Source: a virus
IMG/VR virus record: IMGVR_UViG_3300033144_005399
Coordinates: 1-52,885 of that record
DNA length: 52,885 bases
Strand: one strand, 5' to 3'
Below the pieces are notes generated by a model that saw only the letters and a list, made by a program, of their open reading frames with translations, was not told the origin of the DNA and ran no database searches. This document shows, in pieces, positions 1 through 8,623 of this stretch (positions are counted from its first letter, which is position 1; each line of letters starts with the position of its first letter). The translations under genes were made by a program, and so were the position numbers.

Positions 1-1
1 C

Positions 2-49
2 ACGACCGTGATCTGCTGGGGTGCGAAGGACATCAACGGCTCGCTCTAG
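2..49 (+). CDS. 3' end of an unknown upstream gene (partial)
   Basis: The first bases read as fifteen codons in frame 2, ending in TAG at 47-49 (TTVICWGAKDINGSL). The composition looks like real protein, and the other two frames are less convincing. In phages of this layout a terminase large subunit often precedes this region, but fifteen residues are too few to assign a family, so no function is given. Confidence 0.45.
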   Translation, partial: TTVICWGAKDINGSL

Positions 50-65
50 TCCGACTCGGGCGAGG

Positions 66-95
66 GCACACCACGTGCTCGTCCGCGTGGTGCGC
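66..95 (+). terminator. Intergenic stem-loop, possible weak terminator
   Basis: GCACACCACG (66-75) can pair with CGTGGTGCGC (86-95), giving a ten-base-pair stem with one mismatch and a ten-base loop. It lies between the partial gene ending at 49 and the next likely start at 172. There is no T-run after it, so it may be an mRNA processing or stability hairpin rather than an intrinsic terminator. Confidence 0.3.
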
Positions 96-171
96 TAGGG
101 CGGCGGTGTCGAGCCACACCGTCATCGTCGGATGGCTGGCGGGGGCTGCCCGACACTTTCGGAAGGGCTCG

Positions 172-1761
172 ATGTCAGATCGCGATCGGCTCCACAAGGC
201 ACCCAGCTTCGGTACTCCGGGGCTGGGTGTTCCTGCGACGAAGGAGTCATCGCGCTGGCACACCGGCGGGCCCGGTCACTTCCCGAGCTACAGCTCCATG
301 AAGCTGCGCGCGCTCGGGCGCTCGGGCATGGGCGAGCTGCAAGCGCTCACCATCGCGGTGAACAAGCTCTTCCGCACGGAAGACGAGTTCGGCCGCCCGC
401 CTCCGCACGTCATCACGGTCGAGGATGTGACGCGCGGCATCGTCATCGACCCGGTGGATCAGGAGAAGATTCAGCAGCTCGTTACGAACACCAGTGCGCA
501 CTTCGATCAGAAGTCGCAGACCCAGCGGCTCTTCCACGCGCGCGGCCGGCTGACCGAGGTGCTACGACATTCGTACAAGCACATCGAATCGGATACTCGC
601 ATGGAACTGGTGAGGCGTGCGGTAGCCTACTGGAAGCGCAATGGGCAGACGGACTACGGCAAGGACCCCACGGTTCGGTGGAGGAAGAGCATGAGGCTCG
701 TGATCCCAAGGCAGCGCAGCGCGCTTCACAAGGCGCTGTTCATCGGACCTCGCGGTGGTAAGTGGGCCGATGCGAAGCACACCATCCCGTGGGGGGAGCA
801 ACACGGGAAGAAGCCACGCCGGAAGCCTTCCGGGGGAGCGAAGAAGCTGCCTCGGAAGTTGGCTTTGGAGTCGCGGAACATCGACCTCCATCTGGCATCG
901 CTCAGCCGCAAGGGCACGTCCAGCTACACGGAGCGTGATGCGATCCAGATGAAGATGCGCTCTCTGTACAAGCGCAGAAAGGAGATCCGGCAGCAGTCCG
1001 GCGCGCGTGATCTGAGCGAGTTCGAAGCGATGGTCGCCAGAGGGGCGCTGAAGAAGAAGAAGCCGACGCACGGCGAGGAGGCTCGGCGTGCGCGCGCGAA
1101 GGCAGCGGAGGCACATCCTGATTTCCACGCAGCGATCGAGCAGGGCCGAGTGCAGGGCGACCTACTGCATCACGTCCACACCGCGAAGACCTTCCTCGCC
1201 GCTCACCGCGCAACGCTCCCCGCTCTCATGAACGTCATCAACGAAGCCGCGCCTCCGGGCGCGAGGGTACAGAGCCGCGTCAAGACGTTGGAGAGCACGC
1301 TCGGCAAGTTGGTGCGCAAGACGAAGTACGCCGACGCGACGAAGCTGCAAGACGCGACGGGTGTGCGAATCGTGTGCGGCACCATCGACGAGGTGAAGTC
1401 GACGGTCGCGAAGCTCAGAGCGAAGTACAGGATCATCGAGGAGGACGACTACATCGATTCGCCCGCCCCGGGCGACTACCGGTCGCACCATCTGATCATC
1501 GAGCACGGCGGCGTCGCGAAAGAGATCCAGATCCGCACGAAGAACCAGCACAAGATGGCGGACTGGACGCACGACATCTACAAGCCGCGCACACCCGAGC
1601 AGGCCGCGGCTGTCGAGCGATATAAGAAGGTGCTGGCCGCGTACTCGAAGCAGGCGGCGGATCACTTCTACAGCGCGGACAAGGGCGAGCATCCCCCCGA
1701 CCCGGACCTGCCGCCCTGTACACCGGTCGTGAAGACAACCCTGGGGTGCCTCGATGCCTGA
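172..1761 (+). CDS. RelA/SpoT-fold alarmone synthetase-like phage protein
   Basis: This 529-aa protein carries a RelA/SpoT nucleotidyltransferase-like domain at about residues 355-470. Visible motifs are the basic R-x-K pair (R369, K371) followed by S and K in the ATP-binding segment, ATGVRIVC at 395-402, a DYRSHHLII strand equivalent to the usual GYRSIH, and EIQIRT at 451-456 containing the catalytic Glu, followed by QHKMADW. This fold transfers pyrophosphate to GDP/GTP (or ATP) to make (p)ppGpp or related alarmones. I see no HD hydrolase domain. Residues 188-207 carry the GPRGGKWADAKHTIPW module shared with the giant protein at 13255, preceded by LHKA. The N-terminal 180 residues are not recognised. 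I chose ATG 172 because GGAAGG lies 5 nt upstream; GTG 106 is in frame but overlaps the hairpin region. Activity is inferred; a tRNA pyrophosphorylating variant (toxSAS-like) is possible. Confidence 0.8.
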   Translation: MSDRDRLHKAPSFGTPGLGVPATKESSRWHTGGPGHFPSYSSMKLRALGRSGMGELQALTIAVNKLFRTEDEFGRPPPHVITVEDVTRGIVIDPVDQEKIQQLVTNTSAHFDQKSQTQRLFHARGRLTEVLRHSYKHIESDTRMELVRRAVAYWKRNGQTDYGKDPTVRWRKSMRLVIPRQRSALHKALFIGPRGGKWADAKHTIPWGEQHGKKPRRKPSGGAKKLPRKLALESRNIDLHLASLSRKGTSSYTERDAIQMKMRSLYKRRKEIRQQSGARDLSEFEAMVARGALKKKKPTHGEEARRARAKAAEAHPDFHAAIEQGRVQGDLLHHVHTAKTFLAAHRATLPALMNVINEAAPPGARVQSRVKTLESTLGKLVRKTKYADATKLQDATGVRIVCGTIDEVKSTVAKLRAKYRIIEEDDYIDSPAPGDYRSHHLIIEHGGVAKEIQIRTKNQHKMADWTHDIYKPRTPEQAAAVERYKKVLAAYSKQAADHFYSADKGEHPPDPDLPPCTPVVKTTLGCLDA

Positions 1762-3130
1762 CACGATGATGCTGCGCCTGAACGCGCAACGAGCGATGAC
1801 GCCGAAGGCGGGTGAGGGTTTCAACGTCGTCGGCGTGGACTCCTTCGAGGAGGCGGGTGACGAGCTGTACCTCGTCGCTCACTTCGACACGCGCGTCGAG
1901 GCGGAGCGCAAGGTCGAGTCGTACCAGAAGTCGACGATGGATCGCATTCACATCTACGGGCAGTCGGGGCCCGGTCTGAAGAAGGCGCGCAAGGCGCGCG
2001 GTGGCGCGTACCACGTGCGCATCGTGCTCCCGAGCGGGAAGCTGAAGCACTTCTACGATCGGGGCGCATACGAGCGCTGGTGTGATCGTAACGACATCGA
2101 GCCGCACGTCACTGGCGAAGGCAAGCTGCGCGACGCGGCTGACCGTCGCGGGCACGCGCTGGTATCCGACGGCCCGCCGCAGGCTGCGACATACGGATGG
2201 GACAAGCTGGAGGATGACGTGCCCGGTCCGAAGCCGGGCGCGCGGCGCATGGAGCGGCTTCAGGGGAAGATGACGAACGGTGACTACGCCGCGCTCGGTG
2301 CCGCGTTCATGAGCGCGAAGAAGGAACCAGGCGCGCTACCGCCGCGGCGACCTTCGAGCCATAGCCGAACCCCGACACAAGCCCGCACGTCAGAGCGGGG
2401 CCGGCAGCGCACCGGAGAGCTTCGCGTGCGCCCCGGTGCCCCGCGCCGGAACGAGAACACCGGTAGCGTGTTCGACCGTCGGCACACCCCCTCGCCGGGA
2501 CTCACCCGCCGACACGGCCGTACCGTGTCGAGGCACACTCGGATACCGCACTCGCCGCCGAGAAGGGCCACCGACGTTCATCGCGGGCGCATGAGCGCGC
2601 CGATGATGGATACTGACTTCGCGCAGCTCGGTGCTGCGTTCATGAGCGCGAAGCAGTCGCGTTCCATCCTGCCGACTCGTCGCATGGGCGGGTTGCCGCA
2701 GCGGCTTCGTGATCGTCGCGCGGCTCGTGCGCAGGCGCAGCACGAGCTTCCCAAGACGGGGCAGGCGAAGATGAGCGACTACAATCGCGTGCGTGCGGCG
2801 CAGGCGGGTGAGGGCCGGTCTCGGATGGGCCGTGTCGATCGCTCCCCTCGCCGCTCGCTCGGCCGCACCATTCAGCATGCGACGCCGCGCCATCGGGGGG
2901 ATCGCCCGCCGCCGTCGATGTCGGGTGCCCCGGAGCGTGCGCATCGGCAGCTCCCGTCTGCGCCGCAGCCTCCGCGGAAGAGGAGTAGGACCAAGCCCTT
3001 GGCGACTTCGAGGCGGCTCCATGCGGCCATGGCGCGCTCTGATCTCGTGCGCCCCGATCTGAAGAAGCACACGGAGTCGCAGCTCGTCTACCGCACGCCG
3101 CAGTCGCGCAAGATCAGCCTGGAGTGGTAG
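1754..3130 (+). CDS. Low-complexity basic virion-type protein with EYAALGA-like repeats
   Basis: This 458-aa protein overlaps the preceding gene by 8 nt, suggesting translational coupling. The first about 60 residues look folded (GFNVVGVDSFEEAGDELYL), and the middle has a conserved-looking AYHVRIVLPSGKLKHFYDRGAY segment. From about residue 160 the chain is Arg/Pro/Ser-rich and probably disordered. Two copies of a short repeat, [RQ]G[KR]M..DYAALGAAFMSAK, occur at nt 2257-2319 and 2587-2652; four related copies occur in the gene at 4224. I recognise no catalytic domain. The position among head genes and the strong positive charge suggest an internal head protein or packaged DNA-binding protein, which is inference. 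Confidence 0.7.
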   Translation: MPDTMMLRLNAQRAMTPKAGEGFNVVGVDSFEEAGDELYLVAHFDTRVEAERKVESYQKSTMDRIHIYGQSGPGLKKARKARGGAYHVRIVLPSGKLKHFYDRGAYERWCDRNDIEPHVTGEGKLRDAADRRGHALVSDGPPQAATYGWDKLEDDVPGPKPGARRMERLQGKMTNGDYAALGAAFMSAKKEPGALPPRRPSSHSRTPTQARTSERGRQRTGELRVRPGAPRRNENTGSVFDRRHTPSPGLTRRHGRTVSRHTRIPHSPPRRATDVHRGRMSAPMMDTDFAQLGAAFMSAKQSRSILPTRRMGGLPQRLRDRRAARAQAQHELPKTGQAKMSDYNRVRAAQAGEGRSRMGRVDRSPRRSLGRTIQHATPRHRGDRPPPSMSGAPERAHRQLPSAPQPPRKRSRTKPLATSRRLHAAMARSDLVRPDLKKHTESQLVYRTPQSRKISLEW

Positions 3131-4183
3131 GTGCCGTTCCGCTCCGAAAAGCAGCGCCGCTACATGCACGCGAATCTGCCGAAGATCGCGGAGCGATGGG
3201 AGCGCGCGCACGCGAAGATGAGCCGGCCGGCGAAGGTGCACGCGTTCTACAGAGACCGCGCGAAGATGAAAGCGAAGAAGAAGCCGAAGCTCGGTGTCGC
3301 CGAGGGCGAGTCAGGTCCGCGTCTGTTCGCGCGCCTCGGCCTGTTCGCGATCGGCGATCCCAACGAGGACCGACCGGTGTTGCTGGAGCCCGGCGGTCAC
3401 GTGAGTGCCGCGCGCCCCGCGGGTACGCCGAGCGCGAAGATGAAGCGCCACATCGTCTTCGAGCCCAGCGCGAAGATGTCGATGAGGCAGCTCAATCACA
3501 CGGTCAACGGCGACGACGAGGGCGAGAACGGGCACCACGATGGGCACCCCGGCTCGCACGCGCGCGTGACGGACGTCTGGGGTGCGGACGCACTGACGGC
3601 CAGCTTCGTCACGCCCGGTGAGCTGCTGCGCAAGTCGAACATGAGCAGGCTGCCGCAGGTTGCCGCGATCGGCGGCAGCGCGCCGCGTGAAGAGACGCCC
3701 GCGTTGCCCGACTTCCAAGAGATCTACTACCAGCCTGAGAGCGACGAGAAGCACAAGCTGGAGCGCGAGCAGGCGGAGACGCGTCGGCTCGCGGACGCGC
3801 GTCGCAACACCGCGAGGTACGGTATCCACGGTCCCGCGATCACACCGACGCTGACGCCGCAGATCCGATGGGAGCCCGAGGAAGATCCGACCGAGCACAC
3901 CGGGCCGAAGCTCGGGCAGAAGAAACCGACGGTGCGTGCGGACATCGACCAGGAGCGCATCTACGCCGGCAGCGAGCATCAAGTCGGCACGCTGAAGCAG
4001 AAGACCGACGAGGGTCGTGTCCCGCGTTCGGGGGATCGCCGCGATGACGTCGCGTGGTGGGATACCGAAGACGACGAAGACGACGAAGACGACGAAGACG
4101 ACGAAGACGACGAAGACGAGAGCGCAGAGAAGGCGCTCCGTGTCATTTCACCGCGAGAGCTGCTACGAAAGGGGCGCGCGTGA
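3131..4183 (+). CDS. Phage protein with N-terminal KQRRYMHANLP motif and acidic C-terminal tail
   Basis: This 350-aa protein starts at GTG 3131, immediately after the previous stop; GGAG at 3121-3124 fits as ribosome binding site. Its N-terminus (FRSEKQRRYMHANLPKIAER) is a short motif found at the start or end of many uncharacterised phage structural-module proteins. Two LLRK[SG] junctions occur, one internal (ELLRKSNMSRL) and one at the extreme C-terminus (ELLRKGRA), matching the candidate protease site discussed in the findings. A perfect 9-bp tandem repeat encodes an Asp/Glu run near the C-terminus. No enzyme motif is visible. An internal head or scaffold-like role is plausible but unproven. 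Confidence 0.7.
   Translation: MPFRSEKQRRYMHANLPKIAERWERAHAKMSRPAKVHAFYRDRAKMKAKKKPKLGVAEGESGPRLFARLGLFAIGDPNEDRPVLLEPGGHVSAARPAGTPSAKMKRHIVFEPSAKMSMRQLNHTVNGDDEGENGHHDGHPGSHARVTDVWGADALTASFVTPGELLRKSNMSRLPQVAAIGGSAPREETPALPDFQEIYYQPESDEKHKLEREQAETRRLADARRNTARYGIHGPAITPTLTPQIRWEPEEDPTEHTGPKLGQKKPTVRADIDQERIYAGSEHQVGTLKQKTDEGRVPRSGDRRDDVAWWDTEDDEDDEDDEDDEDDEDESAEKALRVISPRELLRKGRA
4067..4120 (+). repeat. Six 9-bp tandem units encoding an acidic run
   Basis: Six consecutive GAAGACGAC units (the last ends GAG) encode Glu-Asp-Asp repeats near the C-terminus of the gene at 3131. The units are identical at DNA level, so the array is probably young or length-variable through slippage. Confidence 0.9.
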
Positions 4184-4223
4184 CTAAGTGCGTGCCGAAG
4201 CGCAGTATCTAGCGCAGGAGATC

Positions 4224-7205
4224 ATGATGGACGCCATCGAGCAGCTCAATCACCTCTTCAAAGCCTTCCCCCCGAAGAAGGGCAAGGATGAGGAGAAGGA
4301 CGCGAAGAGCAAGGGTGGAGACTGCCCGACTTCCGACAAGGATGGCGACGGTACGCCGAACGCGCTCGACGCAGCGCCGGATGACGCGGGCGACGACTCG
4401 ACGGTCGGCGACGAAGAGGGGTTCCCCGAAGAGGGCGACACCTTCGGTGAAGAGGGTGACGAAGAGGGGTTCCCGCCCGAAGAGGGGGACGGCGAGTTCC
4501 CGCCCGAAGAGGGTGGCGGCGAGTTCCCGCCCGAAGAGGGTGGCGGCGGGATGGATCCGGCGACGGTCGAGCTGGTCGAGCAGCTCGCGGCGGCGGAGAA
4601 GGATTTCTACGCGGCGAAGGGGATGCACGGTCCCGATCACCACAAGGCCGAGATGGCGATGGAGGTGTTCCACAAGCTCGTGCGCAAGCTCGCGAAGCAG
4701 GTGCATCCCAACGTCGGCAAAGAACAGCCGATGGACAACGGCGAAGAGGGCAACGGTGCGCCTCCCTTCGGTCAGGAAGAGCAGGACAACGGCGGTGGTG
4801 CCAACGGCGACGCATATGGCGGCGCACCCTTCGGCGCGCAGGGTGGCGAGAAGGCCGGATACTCGCAGGACGACGGCGAGCAGGTCGGCGACTACGAGGG
4901 TGGCGAGGACAAAGAGAAGAAGCCCCCGGTCGACAAGGATGAGGTCGTCAAGGAAGCGAAGAAGGCGGGCATGAGCGACGAAGCCATCGAGATGATGGTG
5001 AAGGCGTTGTCGGCGAAACAGGAGATGCTGGAGCCGACGGTCGGCGAGAAGATGAAGGGGAAGATGGAGCCCGACATCGCGAACTACTCGGGCGACCCGA
5101 TGAGCGGCAAGTTCATCGATTGGGCGGGCACGGGTCTCGTCGGGCGCATGAACGAAGCGGACAAGGACGGCAGGCCGAGCGGCATCACCGGCGACAACCC
5201 CTACGAGGGCAGCAACGCAGGCGAGGCGCACCCGCACTACGCCTACAACGAGGGGCCGTTCAGCGGGCAGAAGTTCCCGACCAAGACGCCTGGTCCTCCG
5301 CACGGGAAGATGCACGCGAAGGTCGTGACGCCGAGCGACGTCGTGACGCCGAGCGACATGCAGGGCAAACAATACGCGGCGGGCGCCGGTCTCAGGATGC
5401 GCCCGAGCGCCGGCCCCGGTCCGAAGCAGCCGACGACGCAGCAGCGCGGCTTTCGTCCCGCCAACAAGCCGTCGCGCGCGGCGACGCTGCGGGGTCGCAT
5501 GAGCGAAGAGCCGAGCGGCGGCGAGTACGCAGCGCTCGGCGCGGCGATGCGGAGGGATACTCCTCCGGGTCCTCCGTTCAGCGCGAAGCAGAGCGGCTCG
5601 CGCGCAGCGCACGGGCCTTCGCATGCGTCGGGCCGCGCTGGCGGTCCTACGGCGAGCGTGCCGAAGCCGACGACGGGTGGGCGCACGATCAGCGGGCGCG
5701 ACTTCGAACGCACCGCGACGACGATGGTGCGGCGCGGTGCGGGAGTACGCCAGCTCCGCGACAAGTTTCACGGGCCTTCGCAGGCGTACCGTCGCCGGCC
5801 CCGCACGCAGTCAACGGCGTCGATGCATCCCGGTCTGCGTGGTCGCATGAGCGAGGGCATGGAGTTCGTCGAGCTGGGCGCGAAGATGCGCGGTGCCATG
5901 GAAGGCCCGCATGAGCGCCGTCCGAAGCCGCACGCCCGCCCGCCGCGCAGGACGCTCGGGTACGCGACGGCTGCGCGCGAGGCGGCGAGCGACGCTATCG
6001 ATCGTGTCCGGGGGTACGGTGACGCGGGTCCGAAGCGGTCGACGACGGCGCAGAAGAAGAACCCCCCCGGATCGCCGGGTCGTCCTGGGGGATCGAGCGA
6101 GCTGGGCGACCCGTATGCGAGCATGCACGGTAAGCAGCACCACGGGCCTGCCGCGCCGACCCCCGTCAAGACTGGCGGCGGCGGGCCGAGGATCGGGATG
6201 GGCGGTGCGCCTACCAACAGGGGCACGAAGCAGCCCGCGATCGGAGTGCACGGTCGGAGCCGCATGCCTCCGGGGCGCAAGCGCGTCCACGGCGGCGGCA
6301 CGGGTCCCAACCGGGGCCGTCCGCGCGTCGGACCGATCACGGTGCGGCGTATCCCGCACGCGAGCATGCGCGGGAAGATGGTCGTCGAGGCTCCGCACGG
6401 GCTCGACTACGCGCACCTCGGTGCGATGATGCGCGACCAGGATACCGGTCCGAAGCCGCAGTCCCCGAGCGGGGGCAAGCCTCCGATGTCGGGCGCGATG
6501 GACGACCCGGGTCCCAAGCGCGTCTCGCACCGTCAGACGTGGCCGCTGACGGGAAAGCCGGAGACGTCGTTGTCGGGGCAGATGACCGGCAAGCGGACTG
6601 GCGAGCGCCGGCCCGGCACGTTCGGGAGCGCTGGCTCCCAGAAGCCGAAGAAGCAGCACGGGGCGCGTCCTCGCCCCCCGTCTCCGCCTCCGCCCGAGCG
6701 CCCCGATGCTGGTCCGAAGAAGGTGGGTCGGGGACGCAGGCGCGGCCCCAACTGGGCTGAGCGGGCGGGCGTCGGCGTTACGCCCCGCCAGCGGCGCGCG
6801 GCACCGGCGAACGCGCGCGGTCGCGATCGGGCCATTCGGGCGCTGGACCCTGCCGACCGGTCGGCGACCTCGCTGGGCCGGGGGTTCGGTCCTTCTGCCG
6901 TGCGGGCCGTGGTGAGGGCGGGTGCGGCGGCCGGCGGGCCGCAGCGTCAGGGAAGGGCTCCCCACCATGCCGGACCGAAGACTGCGCGCGCGAAGATGAG
7001 CGCGAAGCAGACGGATACCCCTGGGTACGTGCGGCATTCGCCCGAGCAGTACCGGAGCGTGGCCGAGCACATGGTCCCGCGGTCGCCTCCCCCGAGGGCC
7101 GGGCGGAAGCGTGTGCACGGCGGCGGTGTCAGCGCGAAGATGAGCGAGGAGCCCCAGGGCCACGAGTACGCCGCGCTCGGTGCGTTCATGCGGCAGGGCC
7201 GTTAG
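4224..7205 (+). CDS. Large disordered repeat protein with TSP3-like calcium motif
   Basis: This protein of about 993 aa is probably an internal head protein. The likely start is ATG 4224 or ATG 4227, with CAGGAG just upstream; an in-frame GTG at 4188 is less likely. Residues about 38-58 contain DKDGDGTPNALDAAPDD, which matches thrombospondin type 3 calcium-binding loops (DxDxDG with following Asp residues). An acidic stretch with PPEEGGGEF repeats follows, then a helical segment around residues 110-165 (DPATVELVEQLAAAEKDFYA). After about residue 380 the chain becomes basic and Gly/Pro/Lys/Arg-rich. Four copies of the EYAALGA-type repeat occur at nt 5491-5551, 5841-5892, 6370-6435 and 7132-7194, the last ending the protein. 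The N-terminus has LFKAF, fitting the proposed L-x-K-A protease junction. The function is not recognised; acidic-then-basic disorder suggests DNA or capsid-interior binding. Confidence 0.7.
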   Translation: MMDAIEQLNHLFKAFPPKKGKDEEKDAKSKGGDCPTSDKDGDGTPNALDAAPDDAGDDSTVGDEEGFPEEGDTFGEEGDEEGFPPEEGDGEFPPEEGGGEFPPEEGGGGMDPATVELVEQLAAAEKDFYAAKGMHGPDHHKAEMAMEVFHKLVRKLAKQVHPNVGKEQPMDNGEEGNGAPPFGQEEQDNGGGANGDAYGGAPFGAQGGEKAGYSQDDGEQVGDYEGGEDKEKKPPVDKDEVVKEAKKAGMSDEAIEMMVKALSAKQEMLEPTVGEKMKGKMEPDIANYSGDPMSGKFIDWAGTGLVGRMNEADKDGRPSGITGDNPYEGSNAGEAHPHYAYNEGPFSGQKFPTKTPGPPHGKMHAKVVTPSDVVTPSDMQGKQYAAGAGLRMRPSAGPGPKQPTTQQRGFRPANKPSRAATLRGRMSEEPSGGEYAALGAAMRRDTPPGPPFSAKQSGSRAAHGPSHASGRAGGPTASVPKPTTGGRTISGRDFERTATTMVRRGAGVRQLRDKFHGPSQAYRRRPRTQSTASMHPGLRGRMSEGMEFVELGAKMRGAMEGPHERRPKPHARPPRRTLGYATAAREAASDAIDRVRGYGDAGPKRSTTAQKKNPPGSPGRPGGSSELGDPYASMHGKQHHGPAAPTPVKTGGGGPRIGMGGAPTNRGTKQPAIGVHGRSRMPPGRKRVHGGGTGPNRGRPRVGPITVRRIPHASMRGKMVVEAPHGLDYAHLGAMMRDQDTGPKPQSPSGGKPPMSGAMDDPGPKRVSHRQTWPLTGKPETSLSGQMTGKRTGERRPGTFGSAGSQKPKKQHGARPRPPSPPPPERPDAGPKKVGRGRRRGPNWAERAGVGVTPRQRRAAPANARGRDRAIRALDPADRSATSLGRGFGPSAVRAVVRAGAAAGGPQRQGRAPHHAGPKTARAKMSAKQTDTPGYVRHSPEQYRSVAEHMVPRSPPPRAGRKRVHGGGVSAKMSEEPQGHEYAALGAFMRQGR
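4470..4550 (+). repeat. Three 27-bp tandem units (FPPEEGG-type)
   Basis: Three nearly identical 27-bp units start at 4470, 4497 and 4524. They encode FPPEEGDGE, FPPEEGGGE and FPPEEGGGG. This is a coding tandem duplication in the acidic part of the gene at 4224. Confidence 0.85.
5322..5357 (+). repeat. Perfect 18-bp direct duplication
   Basis: GTCGTGACGCCGAGCGAC occurs twice in immediate succession (5322-5339 and 5340-5357), encoding VVTPSD twice in the gene at 4224. It marks recent slippage in a low-complexity region. Confidence 0.85.
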
Positions 7206-7207
7206 TC

Positions 7208-8620
7208 ATGGAGAAGAGCATGGACGCGATCGACGCACTCGAAAGTCTCAGCAAGGGCGGCCCGTATGTCGGCCCCAAGGGCGGTCTGTGGGCCGACGCG
7301 AAGCACACGGTTTCGTGGAGCGACCGCAAGTCGAAGAAGCGGAAGTCGAAGGGCAAGGGTATCCGCGAGATCAAGACCCGCACGAAGAGCCACGGCAAGG
7401 GGATCACCGAGGTCATCAAGCTCGGCTCGAAGCGCGACATCGAGGAGAAGACGCTCCCCGCGTGGACGGGCGAGAAGAAGGGTACCTCGCGCCGCTACAA
7501 GGGCCCCGAGGGCGGGCTCCCTACGCCGAGCAAGGGACATCCGGTCGAGGACGCACCCGTGGGGGACGAAGGTCCCCAGACGCTGCGTCGCTTCAAGGGG
7601 CCGGCGGGTGTCTCGCCCGACACCAAAGAGGCGTACCTGGAGCGCTTCATGGGGACCGGCAAGGGCATCGACTTCGGCGGAGGTCCGGGGGGCTCGGGAG
7701 AGCCGGGCGTCCTGCGGCGCGACAAGGGCCCGGGGCGCAAGCCCTTCCCCTGGCAGACGGGACCGAAGGCGTCGAAGCCGCACTTTCTGGAGCGTGGGGA
7801 AGTGCCGCCGCCGCACACGCGCGAGAGTGCTCAGGCGCAGTACGACCGAGCACAGGAGTCAGCCGGCCGTGCGTACAAACGCAAGTACCGGAAGAGCATC
7901 GATGCGGAGGGGCGTCCGCTGATCAAGGGCGGTCTCTACAGCTTCCGCGATCCCCACGACGGCAAGGCGAGGCTGCTGCCGGCCGCGTACCTGTTCGACT
8001 ACCTGTGCGCGTTCGTCTGCGAGGCGTATGAGCACGAGGTCACGGAGCCCGCGCACAAGTTCACGAACGTGCGCGATCTGCCGACGACGATGGCCCGCGC
8101 GATCATGGGCGAGCTGGTCGTGAGGATGACGAAGGACACGAACCTTCGGCGCGCGTGCCAGAAGTTCAAGTGCACCGTCGACACGATCGCGACGCTGCTC
8201 GTGAAGAAGAACATCCTGAAGACGCACAGCGACGCGATGCCGACCGACAGCGACAGCGCCGCCGCGATGGGCGCAGGCATGCTCTCCGAGGCCGAGGTGA
8301 TGGCGTACAGCAAGCCGTCGCCGTGGATGCAGAAGAGCGACTCGCACGTGCACATCGGTGTGGGCCGGCTCGTCGACCGCACGCCCGAGAACCTCGCACA
8401 CACGCTGATCGACGACTCGCAGGATCCTCACGCGCTCGTGCGCAAGAGTATCCGTGACTCGGTGGTCGAGCACGGCTCGCAGCTCGCCCACCCGGAGGAG
8501 GTCGCGGTGACGCGCTCGGCTGACTGCCCGGTGCACGCGCGCGAGATACACAAGGCGATGAACCTGTGGAACCCGATGGGACCGTGCACGTGTGGCGCGG
8601 AGCCCAACCCATACGGCTGA
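7208..8620 (+). CDS. Unknown protein with GPRGGKW-type module and C-terminal Cys/His cluster
   Basis: This 470-aa protein starts 2 nt after the preceding stop. After sixteen residues ending LSK it has a copy of the shared module (GGPYVGPKGGLWADAKHTVSW, residues 17-37), with PK and L variants. Residues 40-230 are basic and repetitive. From about residue 238 a folded part begins (GGLYSFRDPHDGKARLLPAAYLFDYLCAFV). It is followed by a helical segment (RDLPTTMARAIMGELVVRM) and a KCTVDTIATLLVKKNI stretch that looks like a helix-turn-helix. The C-terminus (CPVHAREIHKAMNLW..GPCTCG) has Cys/His residues that could bind zinc. I do not recognise the family. It sits just before the portal, so a packaged or head-assembly role is likely but inferred. 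Confidence 0.7.
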   Translation: MEKSMDAIDALESLSKGGPYVGPKGGLWADAKHTVSWSDRKSKKRKSKGKGIREIKTRTKSHGKGITEVIKLGSKRDIEEKTLPAWTGEKKGTSRRYKGPEGGLPTPSKGHPVEDAPVGDEGPQTLRRFKGPAGVSPDTKEAYLERFMGTGKGIDFGGGPGGSGEPGVLRRDKGPGRKPFPWQTGPKASKPHFLERGEVPPPHTRESAQAQYDRAQESAGRAYKRKYRKSIDAEGRPLIKGGLYSFRDPHDGKARLLPAAYLFDYLCAFVCEAYEHEVTEPAHKFTNVRDLPTTMARAIMGELVVRMTKDTNLRRACQKFKCTVDTIATLLVKKNILKTHSDAMPTDSDSAAAMGAGMLSEAEVMAYSKPSPWMQKSDSHVHIGVGRLVDRTPENLAHTLIDDSQDPHALVRKSIRDSVVEHGSQLAHPEEVAVTRSADCPVHAREIHKAMNLWNPMGPCTCGAEPNPYG

Positions 8621-8623
8621 CGC

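Noticed and set aside
4067-5357. CRISPR-like or regulatory repeats
   Set aside because: The 9-, 18- and 27-bp tandem repeats are in-frame coding repeats without spacers.
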